This document shows, piece by piece, positions 36,821-46,856 of a stretch of 64,000 bases of DNA (positions within the stretch are counted from its first letter, which is position 1; each line of letters begins with the position of its first letter). Source of the DNA: Serpula lacrymans var. lacrymans S7.9 (lineage: Eukaryota; Basidiomycota; Agaricomycetes; Boletales; Serpulaceae). The stretch is taken from assembly GCF_000218685.1 (NCBI RefSeq), contig NW_006763295.1, forward strand, positions 1,968,430 through 2,032,429, in the 5' to 3' direction. Both the position numbers and the translations under genes were made by a program. The notes under the pieces are model-generated. The model made no database searches. It was not told where the DNA came from and saw nothing but the letters and a program-made list of their open reading frames with translations.

Positions 36821-39800
36821 TCAAAAGTGAGGGTCTAATTTGTCAGATTCCCAGTTAACTAACTGTTTCCTGACTCTTGTTTCTGTAAAATTTTTGAAGG
36901 GTTGAAAGTGTAATTGGAATTGTATTCTCCGAGGTACACTAGGATTTTTCTTGTGAAATGACTCTACCAATTTAGGTGAGTTAGTAAGGTGGGTCACAGG
37001 TTCCCACGTGCGTTCCTCTTCCGGGTAATTCTTCCAATGGACTAAATACTCTATTTTGCCTCTTTTTAGGCAAGAGTCTAGAACCTCTTCAACTTCATAT
37101 TCTTTTTGGCCCTCCACTATCACCAGTGGTATTGGTTTTGGCTTTTCTTGAGAAGGGAATTATGGTTCCCGGTAAGGTGTGAGTTTTGTCTCATTAAAGA
37201 CTGGATGGATGGATTTCCATGTCAGTGGTAACAGTAATTTATAGGCTGATTGGCCTATTTTTTTGATAATCTCGAAGGGTCCATATCATTTATTGTCCAG
37301 TTTCTTAGCTGGTCAATCCGTTGAGATGTTTGTTGCTTCTATGTATACCTTGTCTCCTACTGTATACTCCACTGCATCTCTTTTCTTTTTATGATATTGT
37401 TTGTTCATTTGTTCTGCTGCCCCTTTTAATGACTCTTCTGCTTTTTTCCTCGTGTCTGTCATTCTTTTTACAAATTCTTCTGCGCTTTCACTTTTTACCT
37501 CCACTCTCACTACTTCCTGTGTTCTTGGATGATGTCCTTGATATAAGTAGAATGGGCTATAACTTGTTGCAGAGTGTTGTTTGTTATTATATGAGAATTC
37601 TGCTAAGGTAAGCCATTCCGCCCAATCATCTTGTTTGTGGTTTACGAAGATTCTGAGATATTGTTCTATCTCTTAGTTGATCCTCTCCATTTTCCCATCT
37701 GTTTGTGGATGCCATGCTGTCAATGGGTTTCCCTTTATTTGAAGAAGCATATGTAGATCTTTCATAAATTTTGAAACAAATTGCAGTCCCCAATCTGAGA
37801 TGATCTTTTCGGGTATGCCATGGTTTCTAAATATGTGATCTCTAAATAGTTGCGCTACTCCTTCTGAGGTAATTTCCATCTGGGTAGGAATGGTTTTGAT
37901 CATTTTTGTGAATCGATCTACGACTACCATAATCATGTTATATCCAATTGATTCTGGTAATGGTCCAATCAGATCTACCGAAATGATGTGCCATGGCTTG
38001 TTTGGGATTTCATTTGGATGGAGTGGTGCTGCTTTCTTTTTGTGACCTGTTTTAGTTCTTTGGCAGATCTCACATCTGTCCACGTATCTTGTTATGTTTC
38101 TATCCATATAGGGCCACCAGTACGTACAGGTTATCAACTCTTTTGTTTTGTACCTTCCTGGGTGTCCCGCAACAGTTGAGTCATAATTACGTTTGATAAT
38201 CTCTTCCCGTAGCTTGGCATATTTTGGTACGTAAATCTTTTTTATCAGGTCGTCCACATTTCCTCTCCTTCTCTTGATCCACTTTGAAATTACTAACTCT
38301 TCTTCTTGACTGTCTGCAATTTCCTGTCTCTGTTTTGATGAGAGTGTCATTCGTACAAATAGTTTTTCATCTAGCAGTACAACGTCTTTGTTGTCTCTTT
38401 ATCCTTTGTTGGGATCTGATTATCTTGAGAGCAGGTCTGCTTTTATATGTTTTCTTCCAGGCATATGGTGTATTGTGAAATGATCCTGACTCAATTCTGT
38501 CATCCATTGTGCCTGTTGCCTGTTCAACTTCTTAGGCTCTTTGAAATATAGCAGGTTCTGATGATCTGTCCATATTTCAAAGTCTACTTCTGCATCTATT
38601 AAATAGTGCCTCCATTCATTGAGTGCTGTCATTATCGCTAGGAGTTTTTTGTCATAGATTTCATAATTACACTCTGTGGGGTTGAGCGCTTTTGAAAGGT
38701 ATGCAATTGGTCTCCAGTCTTCTCTTTGTTTCTGCAATAGTACAGCTCTCATTGCAAAGTCACTACTGTCCACCTCTACTTTGTACTGGCTATGTGGTAT
38801 TGGGAGGGCTGACACTGGGGCCAAAGCAACACATTTTTTTAAGGTTTTGAAGGCTTCATGTTGTTCATTTCCCCATGTGAATTCCTCTTTTCCCGTTAAC
38901 TTGGTCAGTGGTTTCGCTACTTCTCCAAATCCTTCTATGAACCTGAATTTGTCAGTCCAAAGAACATGACCAATGGCTCAAATAGTCCCTGATTTGTTCT
39001 GAACACCGCTTTTGGCTCATCTCCTTCTCTCATGCGGATATTGTTATATCCCCACCTAATGTCCGACTTCGTAAAGTATTTTGCTCCACTCAAAACATCT
39101 ACGAGTTCTCCAATCAGGGGAAGTGGATATCTATTTTTGATGGTGATATCATTTAACTTCCGGTAGTCCTGAACCGGTCTCAGTTTTCTGTCTTTTTTCT
39201 TTATGAAGAAGAAAGGTGATGCAAACGGGGACTTGGATGGTCTTATCCATCCCGATTCTAAGTTCTCTTTTAAGAACATATCTAGCTCTTCCTGTTCTCC
39301 TCGTGCTAATGGGTATATTTTACAATCTAGGGAGTGATCTCCCGGTACCAGTTCAATTGCATGGTCCCATTGTCTTCTTTCGGGTAGTGCATCAAACTCC
39401 TTTTTATCAAATACGTCTTTGTATTGATGGAGGTGCTTCAGCACTATCCTTTCAAATCCGCCTTCTTTCTGATCTTTGCCTGCGGCTTCGGCTAGTCTTT
39501 GTGCCATTGTGCCTTGGGCTTTAATGTGGTAATATTGATTGTCAATAGTGGTGTCTTCAAAATTGTGAAGATCTATCTGTATCAGTCTCTCTTCTGCTTC
39601 CAGTTCTTCGAAGAATGTTTTGGGGTCCTCCTCTGGATCAGAGATTCGGACTTTAGGCTTGCATTCTTTGGGACATCTTTTGAACAATAGCTTCAATTCT
39701 TTCCAGTCTATCATTGGATTGTGTTTGTTTAACCATTCATGTCCCAAGAACATTCTCCTGCTGCCAAGATTGGTCACTGCAAAATGGATCTTTTGATATG

Positions 39801-40088
39801 GTTATCAATTTCCATGAGTAGTACTACGAACTCGCTAATGGCTCTGTTTTTATTTAGAGTACCATCTGCGTTGTAGACTGGAATTGGTCTGGGTATCCTT
39901 CTAGTCCCGTAATTTTGGTCTTTTGCAAATTGAGAGTTGATGCAACTCCCCGTGCATCCACTATCCAATAGTGCTTCAACCGTTTTTGTCTTTAGAGTGT
40001 CTAATGTAGTAAGCTTACACATCATGTTCATTTGATTGCCTTGGGTACCCCTGATGTACTTTTTTGTGGAGGCAATTTCTATGATTGC
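36821..40088 (-). pseudogene. Mosaic element Pol, main part, RT core deleted
   Basis: Read on minus: protease (DSGCTGSC near 39950), RT up to MFFGLTNS (38950), then directly FGEVAKPL. About 115 residues are missing, including the YLDD catalytic motif, with a frame change. RNase H, integrase (DRCEICQRTK, VVVDRFTKMIK) and chromodomain (YEVEEVLDSCLKRGKIEYLV) follow with several stops. It is cut at 40088 by the TE-X insertion and resumes at 41911. Confidence 0.9.
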
Positions 40089-41910
40089 TATCGATGATGA
40101 GAACTGTTGTTAGAAAAACCATACACAAAACAAACTAACACACAATCCTCCCAGATTCCACGGAACTTGTTTATGGGCTTTGCCTCCTAGAACAGTGGAG
40201 TGGTCTGGTTGTCCGTGGGGTGGTACGTATAACATTCCTTCAAAGTAAAACCCAGTGATGTATGGGTGTGGGTTTTGAGGAGGAGGGATAGTTGGAATAT
40301 AGAAAGATAGGGGCTTTGTGGCGAGTATAGACGAGCACTACCTTGCTAATTGTAGTACAAGGTAGGTTTGAGAATGACAATGTGATGAGGTGACAAAGTT
40401 CCCAGTGATAGCAGGCTCCTGACGCACAGACTGTAGTGCTCAGAAGGACTCTAATTGAAAGGGATAACAATTACTTTTGAAAAGTGACGAGTGATGATGA
40501 CAGCAGTTAACAGTGGTAGCAGTGGGAAGCGTTGTGACCACACTGGATCACAAGTAGTAGTGAGTAGTGAACTTGAGATTAGAGAAGAAGTCTGTATTCG
40601 AGTTCTTGTTTTTCTTGTTTTTTTTTTTTTACAAGGTAAAATACAGGGGTTTATATAGTGAAAGAAAAGTAGGCTATGCACAGTATAGCTGTGCAAAAAG
40701 AATGAGAAAGAACATGAAGGAAGGAATGTACGCTGACAAATCCTGCATAGGTAGTACAGAATAAGATTGTCAAAAAAAGGAAAAGAAAGGGATAGAACAA
40801 TAAATGCTGTGAGTAATGTCACAGGTTTGTACAGTCATAAAGTAAAGTCTAATAGCAAAAAGAGAGCAGGAAAATCATGATGTCATGGGAAGATACAGTA
40901 AAAAAAAGGCGGGGCAAAACACTATCAGTATCAACACAGTTCCTTTATTGTCAGTCAGGCATTCTAAAAAATATGTGTCCATAAAAATGATTCAAAAATC
41001 AAAAATAATCGCACTGTAAATGAATGTTCTGCTGAAAAAAAAGGAACTGGAGCCACCGGTCCACGACCTAGTCTAAATCCGACAGTTCCATGGCCTTACC
41101 AATGGACTGGTTGTGTTGGACCACCTGGTCAAACAAGGGAGGGAGGGGAGTAGTTCCAATTTGGAACAAGTGAGTCCCAGGCAGCGTGTGGTAGGTGTAG
41201 CTGTAGCAAAGACGATGGACAAAAGATAAGTGTACCCAAGTGAATGGGACAGCAATGAACATGGGCGACGCAAGGGGATGAACCTTCTCCAGCTCAAAAA
41301 CTCTCCAACCAGGCAAGACGAGCGACTGATGTTTTGATAGTATATGATGGTAGATTGACGTCATAAAGATGAACCTGTTGCCCTATTTGAACCGGCCGCT
41401 GGGGCTTTGCTGATATCAGCAGTGGCACGTGGTAGTTGATGGATCAGCGACGGAAGTGGATAGGAAGTGGTGACATCAGAAATGGTGGGGGAGCAAAGAA
41501 GATGAGGAGGAGGAGGCTGGAGGTGACGAGGAGGTGAACTAAAATGGGGATCCAGAAGCGACCGTCAGGTGAGAATAAAAACGAGAGTAAGGGACCCATG
41601 GTGGGGCTAGGCAAAGGAAGGGAAGTGAAGGAAACGACAAAAGCGAGGGCGCAATGCAATGTGTAGCCAGTGGTGATGCAAAAATTTGCCGAAATGCCGA
41701 AATGCGGAAAGTACCAAATGGAAAAGCAAAGGTGAGCGTGACTGGATTGCCTAATAGAGGTGGTGCTGATCAGCCACAAGTTCGAAAAAGGCAATATTAA
41801 TTACTATTCCATGTGGCACTGTGCCTGTGTGGCGCAAAGGCGAGTCTTTTTGAATATTCGCTTCATTATTGACACCTGTCCATGCTACCAATCAACTTTG
41901 GTGCATGACA
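40089..41910 (-). mobile_element. TE-X copy B, inserted in pol
   Basis: 1822 bp; left end TATCGATGATGAGAAC, right end GGTGCATGACA. Flanks are TTGC (40085-40088) and TCGC (41911-41914), a 4-bp duplication differing by one C/T. Pol sequence continues on both sides. A decayed version of the TE-X open frame lies at about 41068-41760 (GWRVFELEKVHPLASPMFIA). Confidence 0.75.
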
Positions 41911-41966
41911 TCGCTTGTACAGCTTCTACTTTTGGTAACTGGTTGATTTCTTTTATCATCTCCCGG
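41911..41966 (-). pseudogene. Pol fragment between two insertions
   Basis: 56 bp matching the pol region coding INRLPKVEAIQAI in element 2; it bridges TE-X copy B and the LTR-like insertion. Confidence 0.8.
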
Positions 41967-43614
41967 TGTCATACATGAAAAATGTTTCATGTATGGACAT
42001 GGCATTCCACGACATATTGTACCCCGCAAAAAGTACCTCATCTTAAAGCACACATTCCAAAGTACTATGTCACAAAGTTTTATATTTTGATGACCACTAG
42101 TTCTGGAGATATGAGCCAAACAAGAATGCTTGTATCATGCTTACTGTCAGCCACTGGCAGCCACACTGAAATCTGACCACATGGCTTGCACATGGTCAGT
42201 TTCTGAAAGGGAAAGTGAATTTCCCACGACATAATCTGCCTTTTCCTCAACAACCACTTCACCAATCACTCCGGTTTTTAGGGAGTAGGTAATACTTTCA
42301 CACCCCTATCAGTCTGGATACTTTTGGAGGGCTTCCAAATAAGGAAATTCTCCAAAATTCTTGTTTTACTGTGGAGAAAGCTGAAGTGGCATTTGTTTCT
42401 TATAAATAGAACACTGTGCCTGACTGAGTCATATTTTGCTCCACATTTTCAAATTATTTTTCTATTCTTAGTCTCAAAAAGACCACTCTAGAATAATCTA
42501 GATTCCCAATAGATGATTCTGGCCTTTTGAATTTCTATTAGATATTTTGGTACTACCATTTGTAATTACCAACTAGGAAGGAGCCCCTATAGCCAAAAGG
42601 TATATGAGGAAGCCAACTTTCCACTTAATAAAAAAAAAAGCTTTTACTTACAAGCAGTCCCTGTAACAACCAAGAGTTAGCTACTCTGGCGCACACAGGA
42701 ACACACTATAAAGAGAATGAAGAGGGAGTGGTTACCCCTTAGGATGCAGAGAGTTAGTTGGTATACAACAGGAGGACTCGCTGAGGAGTCTCCTGGATCT
42801 ATTGGGGTTTATATACTACTACAGGGTTGTTTGTACATGTGTACTATACAGTTGATAGATACAGTGGCTGATGATGTCATGGGGCCTAGCCCGTATGACC
42901 AGCTCCACTGTGTGAGAGAGTTGTCTCCAAAATAAGAAGAAAGGCAACACGGCGTGAGAAAGGGGAAGTGCCACGTGGCATCATGTGTGAAAGCTATAGT
43001 ACAAGGTTAAAGCGGAGAAATAAAAGTAAAGGGAAGGTCCGAAAATTGTGTTATTGTAACAGTCCCCACATAAGTGGACAACCACTCAGAAGTCAACTAG
43101 CTTTAGCCTAGGAAGCATACAAAAGGTATTGCCCATCCTAGGAAGCTTAGTCATCAAGCCACGTCTGTCACAAACAACAGTAGTCCAAGTGTGATTACAG
43201 TTTGTGATTGTTTATTATTTGCCACAAGTAGCTCTAGTATTCTATAGTCCATCTCAAACTTATATCAGTCATCTATTGATCTGGTGTAAGCTCATCTGCA
43301 GTCAGTCACTGAAGCATATTCAAGTATTGCTTCACCCTTCTATCGACCATCAGTGCATCATAGTTTATCCCTTATCAAGTGTAGGACACTATTATCTTTA
43401 TCCTATTAGTCTCTCAACAAGTGAGGACTATCATTGACACACCTAGTGTTGGCTATATCTTGAAGCTAGTCACATAACGCTTCAAACTCACACGTACCCT
43501 CACACTTCTATTAACATACTACCACTTGTCCAGCTTAGGTTGTAAACTTCCGGTAACCCTAGGATAAAGAAGCTTTGGTAGCTATCCCATACCAAACACT
43601 TTATCAACAAGACA
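41967..43614. mobile_element. LTR-like insertion in pol with CCGG target repeat
   Basis: Begins TGTCATACATGAAA and ends CAACAAGACA, flanked by CCGG on both sides (41963-41966, 43615-43618). Pol reads on across it. After removing the nested solo LTR it is about 1.24 kb, non-coding, with a TATAAATA-like box at about 42400. This suits a large solo LTR. The family is unknown and orientation undecided. Confidence 0.6.
42662..43061 (-). mobile_element. Solo LTR, same family as 20114-20506
   Basis: 400 bp; plus-strand ends TGTAACAACCAAG and ATTGTAACA, flanked by the direct repeat GTCCC (42657-42661, 43062-43066). On minus it matches the LTR nested in element 1 along its length. No internal region. 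Confidence 0.92.
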
Positions 43615-44094
43615 CCGGGTCACCTCTTTAGCTCTCTTTTTGTGTGTCCAGGTACTTAGAATCCCAATAAATCTTTCTTTGCTTTGGTCTCTAAGCCTGT
43701 CTACTACCCACTCTGGGGTCCAAACTTCTTTTTTTTCTAGGTTTTGTTTTGGAGGGGTTCCTGACCTCCCTTCTACAGTCCCTGCCGTGTCTGTCTCTGT
43801 AGAGCTCGCTGCATCGGGTGTAGGTTCCTTTGTATCCGCCGCTAGAGCTGCACTTTCCAGTGATTTGCCTGCCGTTTGCACTGTGGTTGTCTTGTCACTG
43901 TACACCGTCTCTGCTGCAGTTGTACTTTTTTTTGCATCTTTTCTTTTATTTCTTATTTCTTTCTTTGTGTGTGTGTTAATAATTTTATTTTCTGTGCTGT
44001 CTGGTAAATTACATGGTTCCACACTTAGAGAAGAAAATCAATTCAAAACATTGTTTTTGGGCGCAGTCGGTTGATGCGGTACTGCTGGCCTCTT
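43615..44094 (-). pseudogene. Pol N-terminal part of the mosaic element
   Basis: Continues pol upstream of the insertion: LKRPAVPHQPTAPK at the start (just after the slippery site), then a variable Ala/Thr/Lys region and KKEVWTPEWVVDRLRDQ, IGILSTWTHKKRAKEVTR. It joins 41966 across the LTR-like insertion. Confidence 0.85.
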
Positions 44095-45187
44095 TAAAAA
44101 CCCGCAAGGAGTTTTTCTCTCTCTGACGTTGAATTGAGGCTTTATTTGTGCGTCTTTGCACTCAAAGCTTTGATGTCCCTTTTCTCCGCATCTGTAGCAT
44201 TGTCCCTCTGATCGGAACTTTGCCTTATCTACCTCCATTTTTTCACTGCTACCAGTGTAAGTGTAGCCAGTTCCGTCTTTCTTTTTCTCCGTTTTTGGTT
44301 CTGAGTTTTTCTCGGGTTGTCTCTTTCTGAATTTGGATCCCTTCTTTTCTTTCTCATGCTTTTCTCCAGATGTAATCTATCCGGATTAGCTCTCGCTTCC
44401 ACTCTTGATAATTTCTTGGAATGTGCCCTCCATAGATTACCCAATCTACTAAGGGTTTGTTCATGTTCCGTCTCAATAATGAAACTAAGAACTCTTCATT
44501 TATTCTGTTGTTGTATCCCACCCACCTCTTTTTTTCTTCAAATCTTTTGAAGAAAGCCTGTGCGGTTTCATTGCCCTGTCTTAGGGTTAATATCTTGTTT
44601 TTCACACTTTCTTTTTCAGAGCTATCTTCAAATCATTCTTCCATTTTGTTGGCAAAGAACGGCCAACTTCTGTATGTGTCTTTAATGTCAAGCTCCAGCT
44701 GTTGGGCATCAACCCTATTTTCGAGCCAATCGGCCCTGAAGGCTGCGACTTCTCCTTCTTTCATAAAAGAAAGCACAAAGCTTATATTTTTTCTATCATC
44801 CCTAAAGTAGGCGATGTCATCTTCAAAATGTAAAAGTAGGGACTCTCTGAAAGCCCAGTACTTCTTCTTGTCTCCAGAGAAGTTTTCTGGCTTCTCTAGA
44901 GCTGTTCTAGTTCTTTCTACCCTTTCTGGGGGTGTTGTTATTCTTGTCTTTTTTAGCCTTTTCTCTAAGACGCTGACTTCTTCTAGCGCCTTGTCAAGTT
45001 GGGACTGATATAGGAGACGGGTCTCTTGGACTGCTTTCTTGACTTCTTGTTTTATGTATGCCTCCATGGAGACTTTTTTGGGTGGGGGAGTTTCTATTCT
45101 GGGTAATGAGTCCATCATTTCCCGCGTGAATTCATTGTCCGTGCTGCTGGATTGCTCTGGCTGATCTCAGTATCCTAAACCAGACAT
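44094..45187 (-). pseudogene. Mosaic element Gag
   Basis: Start MSGLGY at 45187 is followed by a stop; MMDSLPRIETPPPKKVS and the capsid region ALEKPENFSGDKKKYWAFRE are well kept. The zinc knuckle is CYRCGEKGHQSFEC. A small deletion removes residues after the knuckle, and further breaks lie near 44340-44630. The slippery heptamer is at 44097-44103 (minus), before a TAA at 44094-44096. Confidence 0.88.
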
Positions 45188-45221
45188 TTTCAAATTGTAA
45201 TTGTTGTGGTGGGGGAGTTTC

Positions 45222-45350
45222 TTATTTGATCACGGGGGAGAGACTTCTGATTGGTGTGATGGTGGGGAGTGGGAATTGTTTTCTGAAAACGTAGTCTCTG
45301 GTGTAAATGTTTTGTTTGCTGATCCAAATGTAAAATTCTCTACTGAGCAT
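45222..45350 (-). pseudogene. Pre-gag ORF remnant of the mosaic element
   Basis: 42 codons starting MLSREFYIWISKQNIYTRDY and reaching TPIRSLSPVIK before a stop. It matches the first part of the element 2 pre-gag ORF. The end of conservation near this stop suggests only this N-terminal piece matters. Confidence 0.5.
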
Positions 45351-45577
45351 AGAAGGAGTTCACCAGTGATAAGCTGGATCGGTACACCACTTCTAAGATC
45401 TCTAGTAGTCTATCTGTTTCTTTTTTAGTCAAGGTGACCCTCTTCTGTTCACCATTGACTATGTATATACGTGCTATTTTTTGTATTTACAACATTTTAT
45501 GTAAAAGTTATAGTGATAAAACTAGGTCCAAATGTTTGTCTAGTTGTAACCGGCTTATTAAGCTCTCAGTTCTTCTC

Positions 45578-45611
45578 CCGACTGGCGGACGCAAATGCGT
45601 GGCCTGGTCAG
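45578..45611 (-). ncRNA. Conserved 34-nt leader hairpin, mosaic element
   Basis: On minus: CTGAC/GTCGG, GGC/GCC and a fully Watson-Crick inner stem ACGCA/TGCGT around TT. Confidence 0.65.
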
Positions 45612-45709
45612 AGGAAAGAGAAGGTTGAAACTATGTAAAAATGAGAAAATTCCAGTGGTTCCACACCAAAGGAATTATGATGATATAATGGTAACTAAAG
45701 GGGAATGGT

Positions 45710-45898
45710 TTAGAAGGAGTCTTGGGAGGTTGTTGGTGAGACGTTGGCAGGGAAGAATGATGTGATGGTATTGGGACATGTAGGGATATGGGTGAGGGGG
45801 ATGATAGGTTGGTTTGTTCGGGGACGATAGAAGATGTTGAGTGTGATGAATATGATGATGAGTGTGATGGTTATTGGGATAGTTGCTGTTACGTTCAT
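45710..45898 (-). CDS. Small membrane-protein ORF of the mosaic element
   Basis: 62 residues: MNVTATIPITITLIIIFITL, then PNTITSFFPANVSP and QDSF before a stop six codons earlier than in element 2. Same position between primer site and hairpin. Function unknown. Confidence 0.55.
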   Translation of the reverse strand: MNVTATIPITITLIIIFITLNIFYRPRTNQPIIPLTHIPTCPNTITSFFPANVSPTTSQDSF

Positions 45899-45913
45899 AG
45901 ACGGTACTAGTGC

Positions 45914-45924
45914 AGTTGTTGATT
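45914..45924 (-). promoter_or_regulatory. Self-priming primer-binding site, type A LTR
   Basis: Minus-strand AATCAACAACT abuts the LTR. Its exact complement AGTTGTTGATT begins at 46023 (minus) in the LTR, 33 nt after a TATATATA box. Confidence 0.8.
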
Positions 45925-45925
45925 G

Positions 45926-46251
45926 TATTAGATCCCTACACCTTATGCCGAACAAATGGAGGTGTGAGGCTCAAATCAAACAAGTAGCGTCAAGTATCAA
46001 TGTATAGGAAGTAATCAACAACTGAAGAATGTATGTACATGAGTAGCATATATATATTTCTGAAAATCAGCCATGAGGCGCTGACTGATGTACTACGTCA
46101 TAGTCTAGACTTTGGTCAGGTGACAGTAAGGTCACATGATGAATATAATTAACTACTTTGCTTGCATAATGGGTCATGTGATAGTATGATCACGTAACCC
46201 ATTATGATAAGATGTTTCAAGATTAGATAAGTTTTGATTCAAATCGTGACA
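45926..46251 (-). repeat. Type A LTR, 5' LTR of the mosaic element
   Basis: About 326 bp, minus-strand start TGTCACGATTTG. Related to but distinct from type B. No matching type A LTR exists at the left end. Confidence 0.85.
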
Positions 46252-46320
46252 ATAAGGGTGATAATGATTGGGATAGCTGCTAATATGCTCATAGATGGTA
46301 TCATTGCAAGTTGTTGATTA
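46252..46320 (-). pseudogene. 5' stub of a second element: primer site and membrane-ORF start
   Basis: On minus: AATCAACAACT next to the type B LTR, then an ATG opening MSILAAIPIIITL, the fourth example of the small membrane ORF start in the window. It is cut by the type A LTR. Confidence 0.7.
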
Positions 46321-46509
46321 TGTCAAGACCTTGCTTTACGCTGGAAAAACCCAAAAGCAAGACAAGTCAAGGAATCAAATAATAGTGTCAATAGCAATAT
46401 ATAAAAGGTAATCAACAGCTAGAGAATGTATGTACATGAACTAGCTGTATATATAGTGTCTGAAGTATCTGCCATGAGGCGCTGACTGATGTTCTATGTC
46501 ATAGTCCAG
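46321..46509 (-). repeat. Type B LTR, truncated 5' copy
   Basis: Matches 36472 onward with about three differences in 190 bp. The rest of the LTR and about 30 bp of TE-X are missing at the junction, so a deletion removed them. Confidence 0.85.
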
Positions 46510-46510
46510 T

Positions 46511-46852
46511 TTGTGCGTCAGGAGCCTGCTATCACTGGGAACCTCGTCACCTCATCATTTCATCGTTCTCAAAACTGCCTTGTGCTACAATTAGCAAGGT
46601 AGTGCCCATCTATACTCGTCATAAAAGCCCCTATTTTCTATAGTTCAACTATCCCTCCTCCTCAAAACTCACACCCATACATCTCTGGGTTTTACATTCG
46701 AAGGATCATCATACATACCACCCCACGAACAACCAGACCACTACACTGTTCTAGGAGGCAAAGCCCATACACAAGTTCTGTGGAATCTGGGAGGATTGTA
46801 TGTTAGTTTGTTTTTGTGTGTGGTTTTCTAACGACAGTTCTCATCATCAACA
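46511..46852 (+). mobile_element. TE-X copy A, right part
   Basis: Continues copy A from 36471; ends CAGTTCTCATCATCAACA followed by TCGG (46853-46856), against CCGG at the left end 11.7 kb away. Confidence 0.75.
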
Positions 46853-46856
46853 TCGG

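Larger units (their letters stand above)
36472..46509 (-). mobile_element. Mosaic Ty3-type chromodomain element (two LTR types)
   Basis: Reads right to left. Outer LTRs of type B (36472-36795, and the truncated 46321-46509) are almost identical over 190 bp. Just inside the right one is a 69-bp 5' stub (primer site and start of the membrane ORF), then a different LTR (type A, 45926-46251), then gag and pol running to the left LTR. Pol is interrupted by a TE-X copy (40089-41910) and an LTR-like insertion (41967-43614). Recombination between two related elements is the simplest explanation. It sits inside TE-X copy A. Confidence 0.8.
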
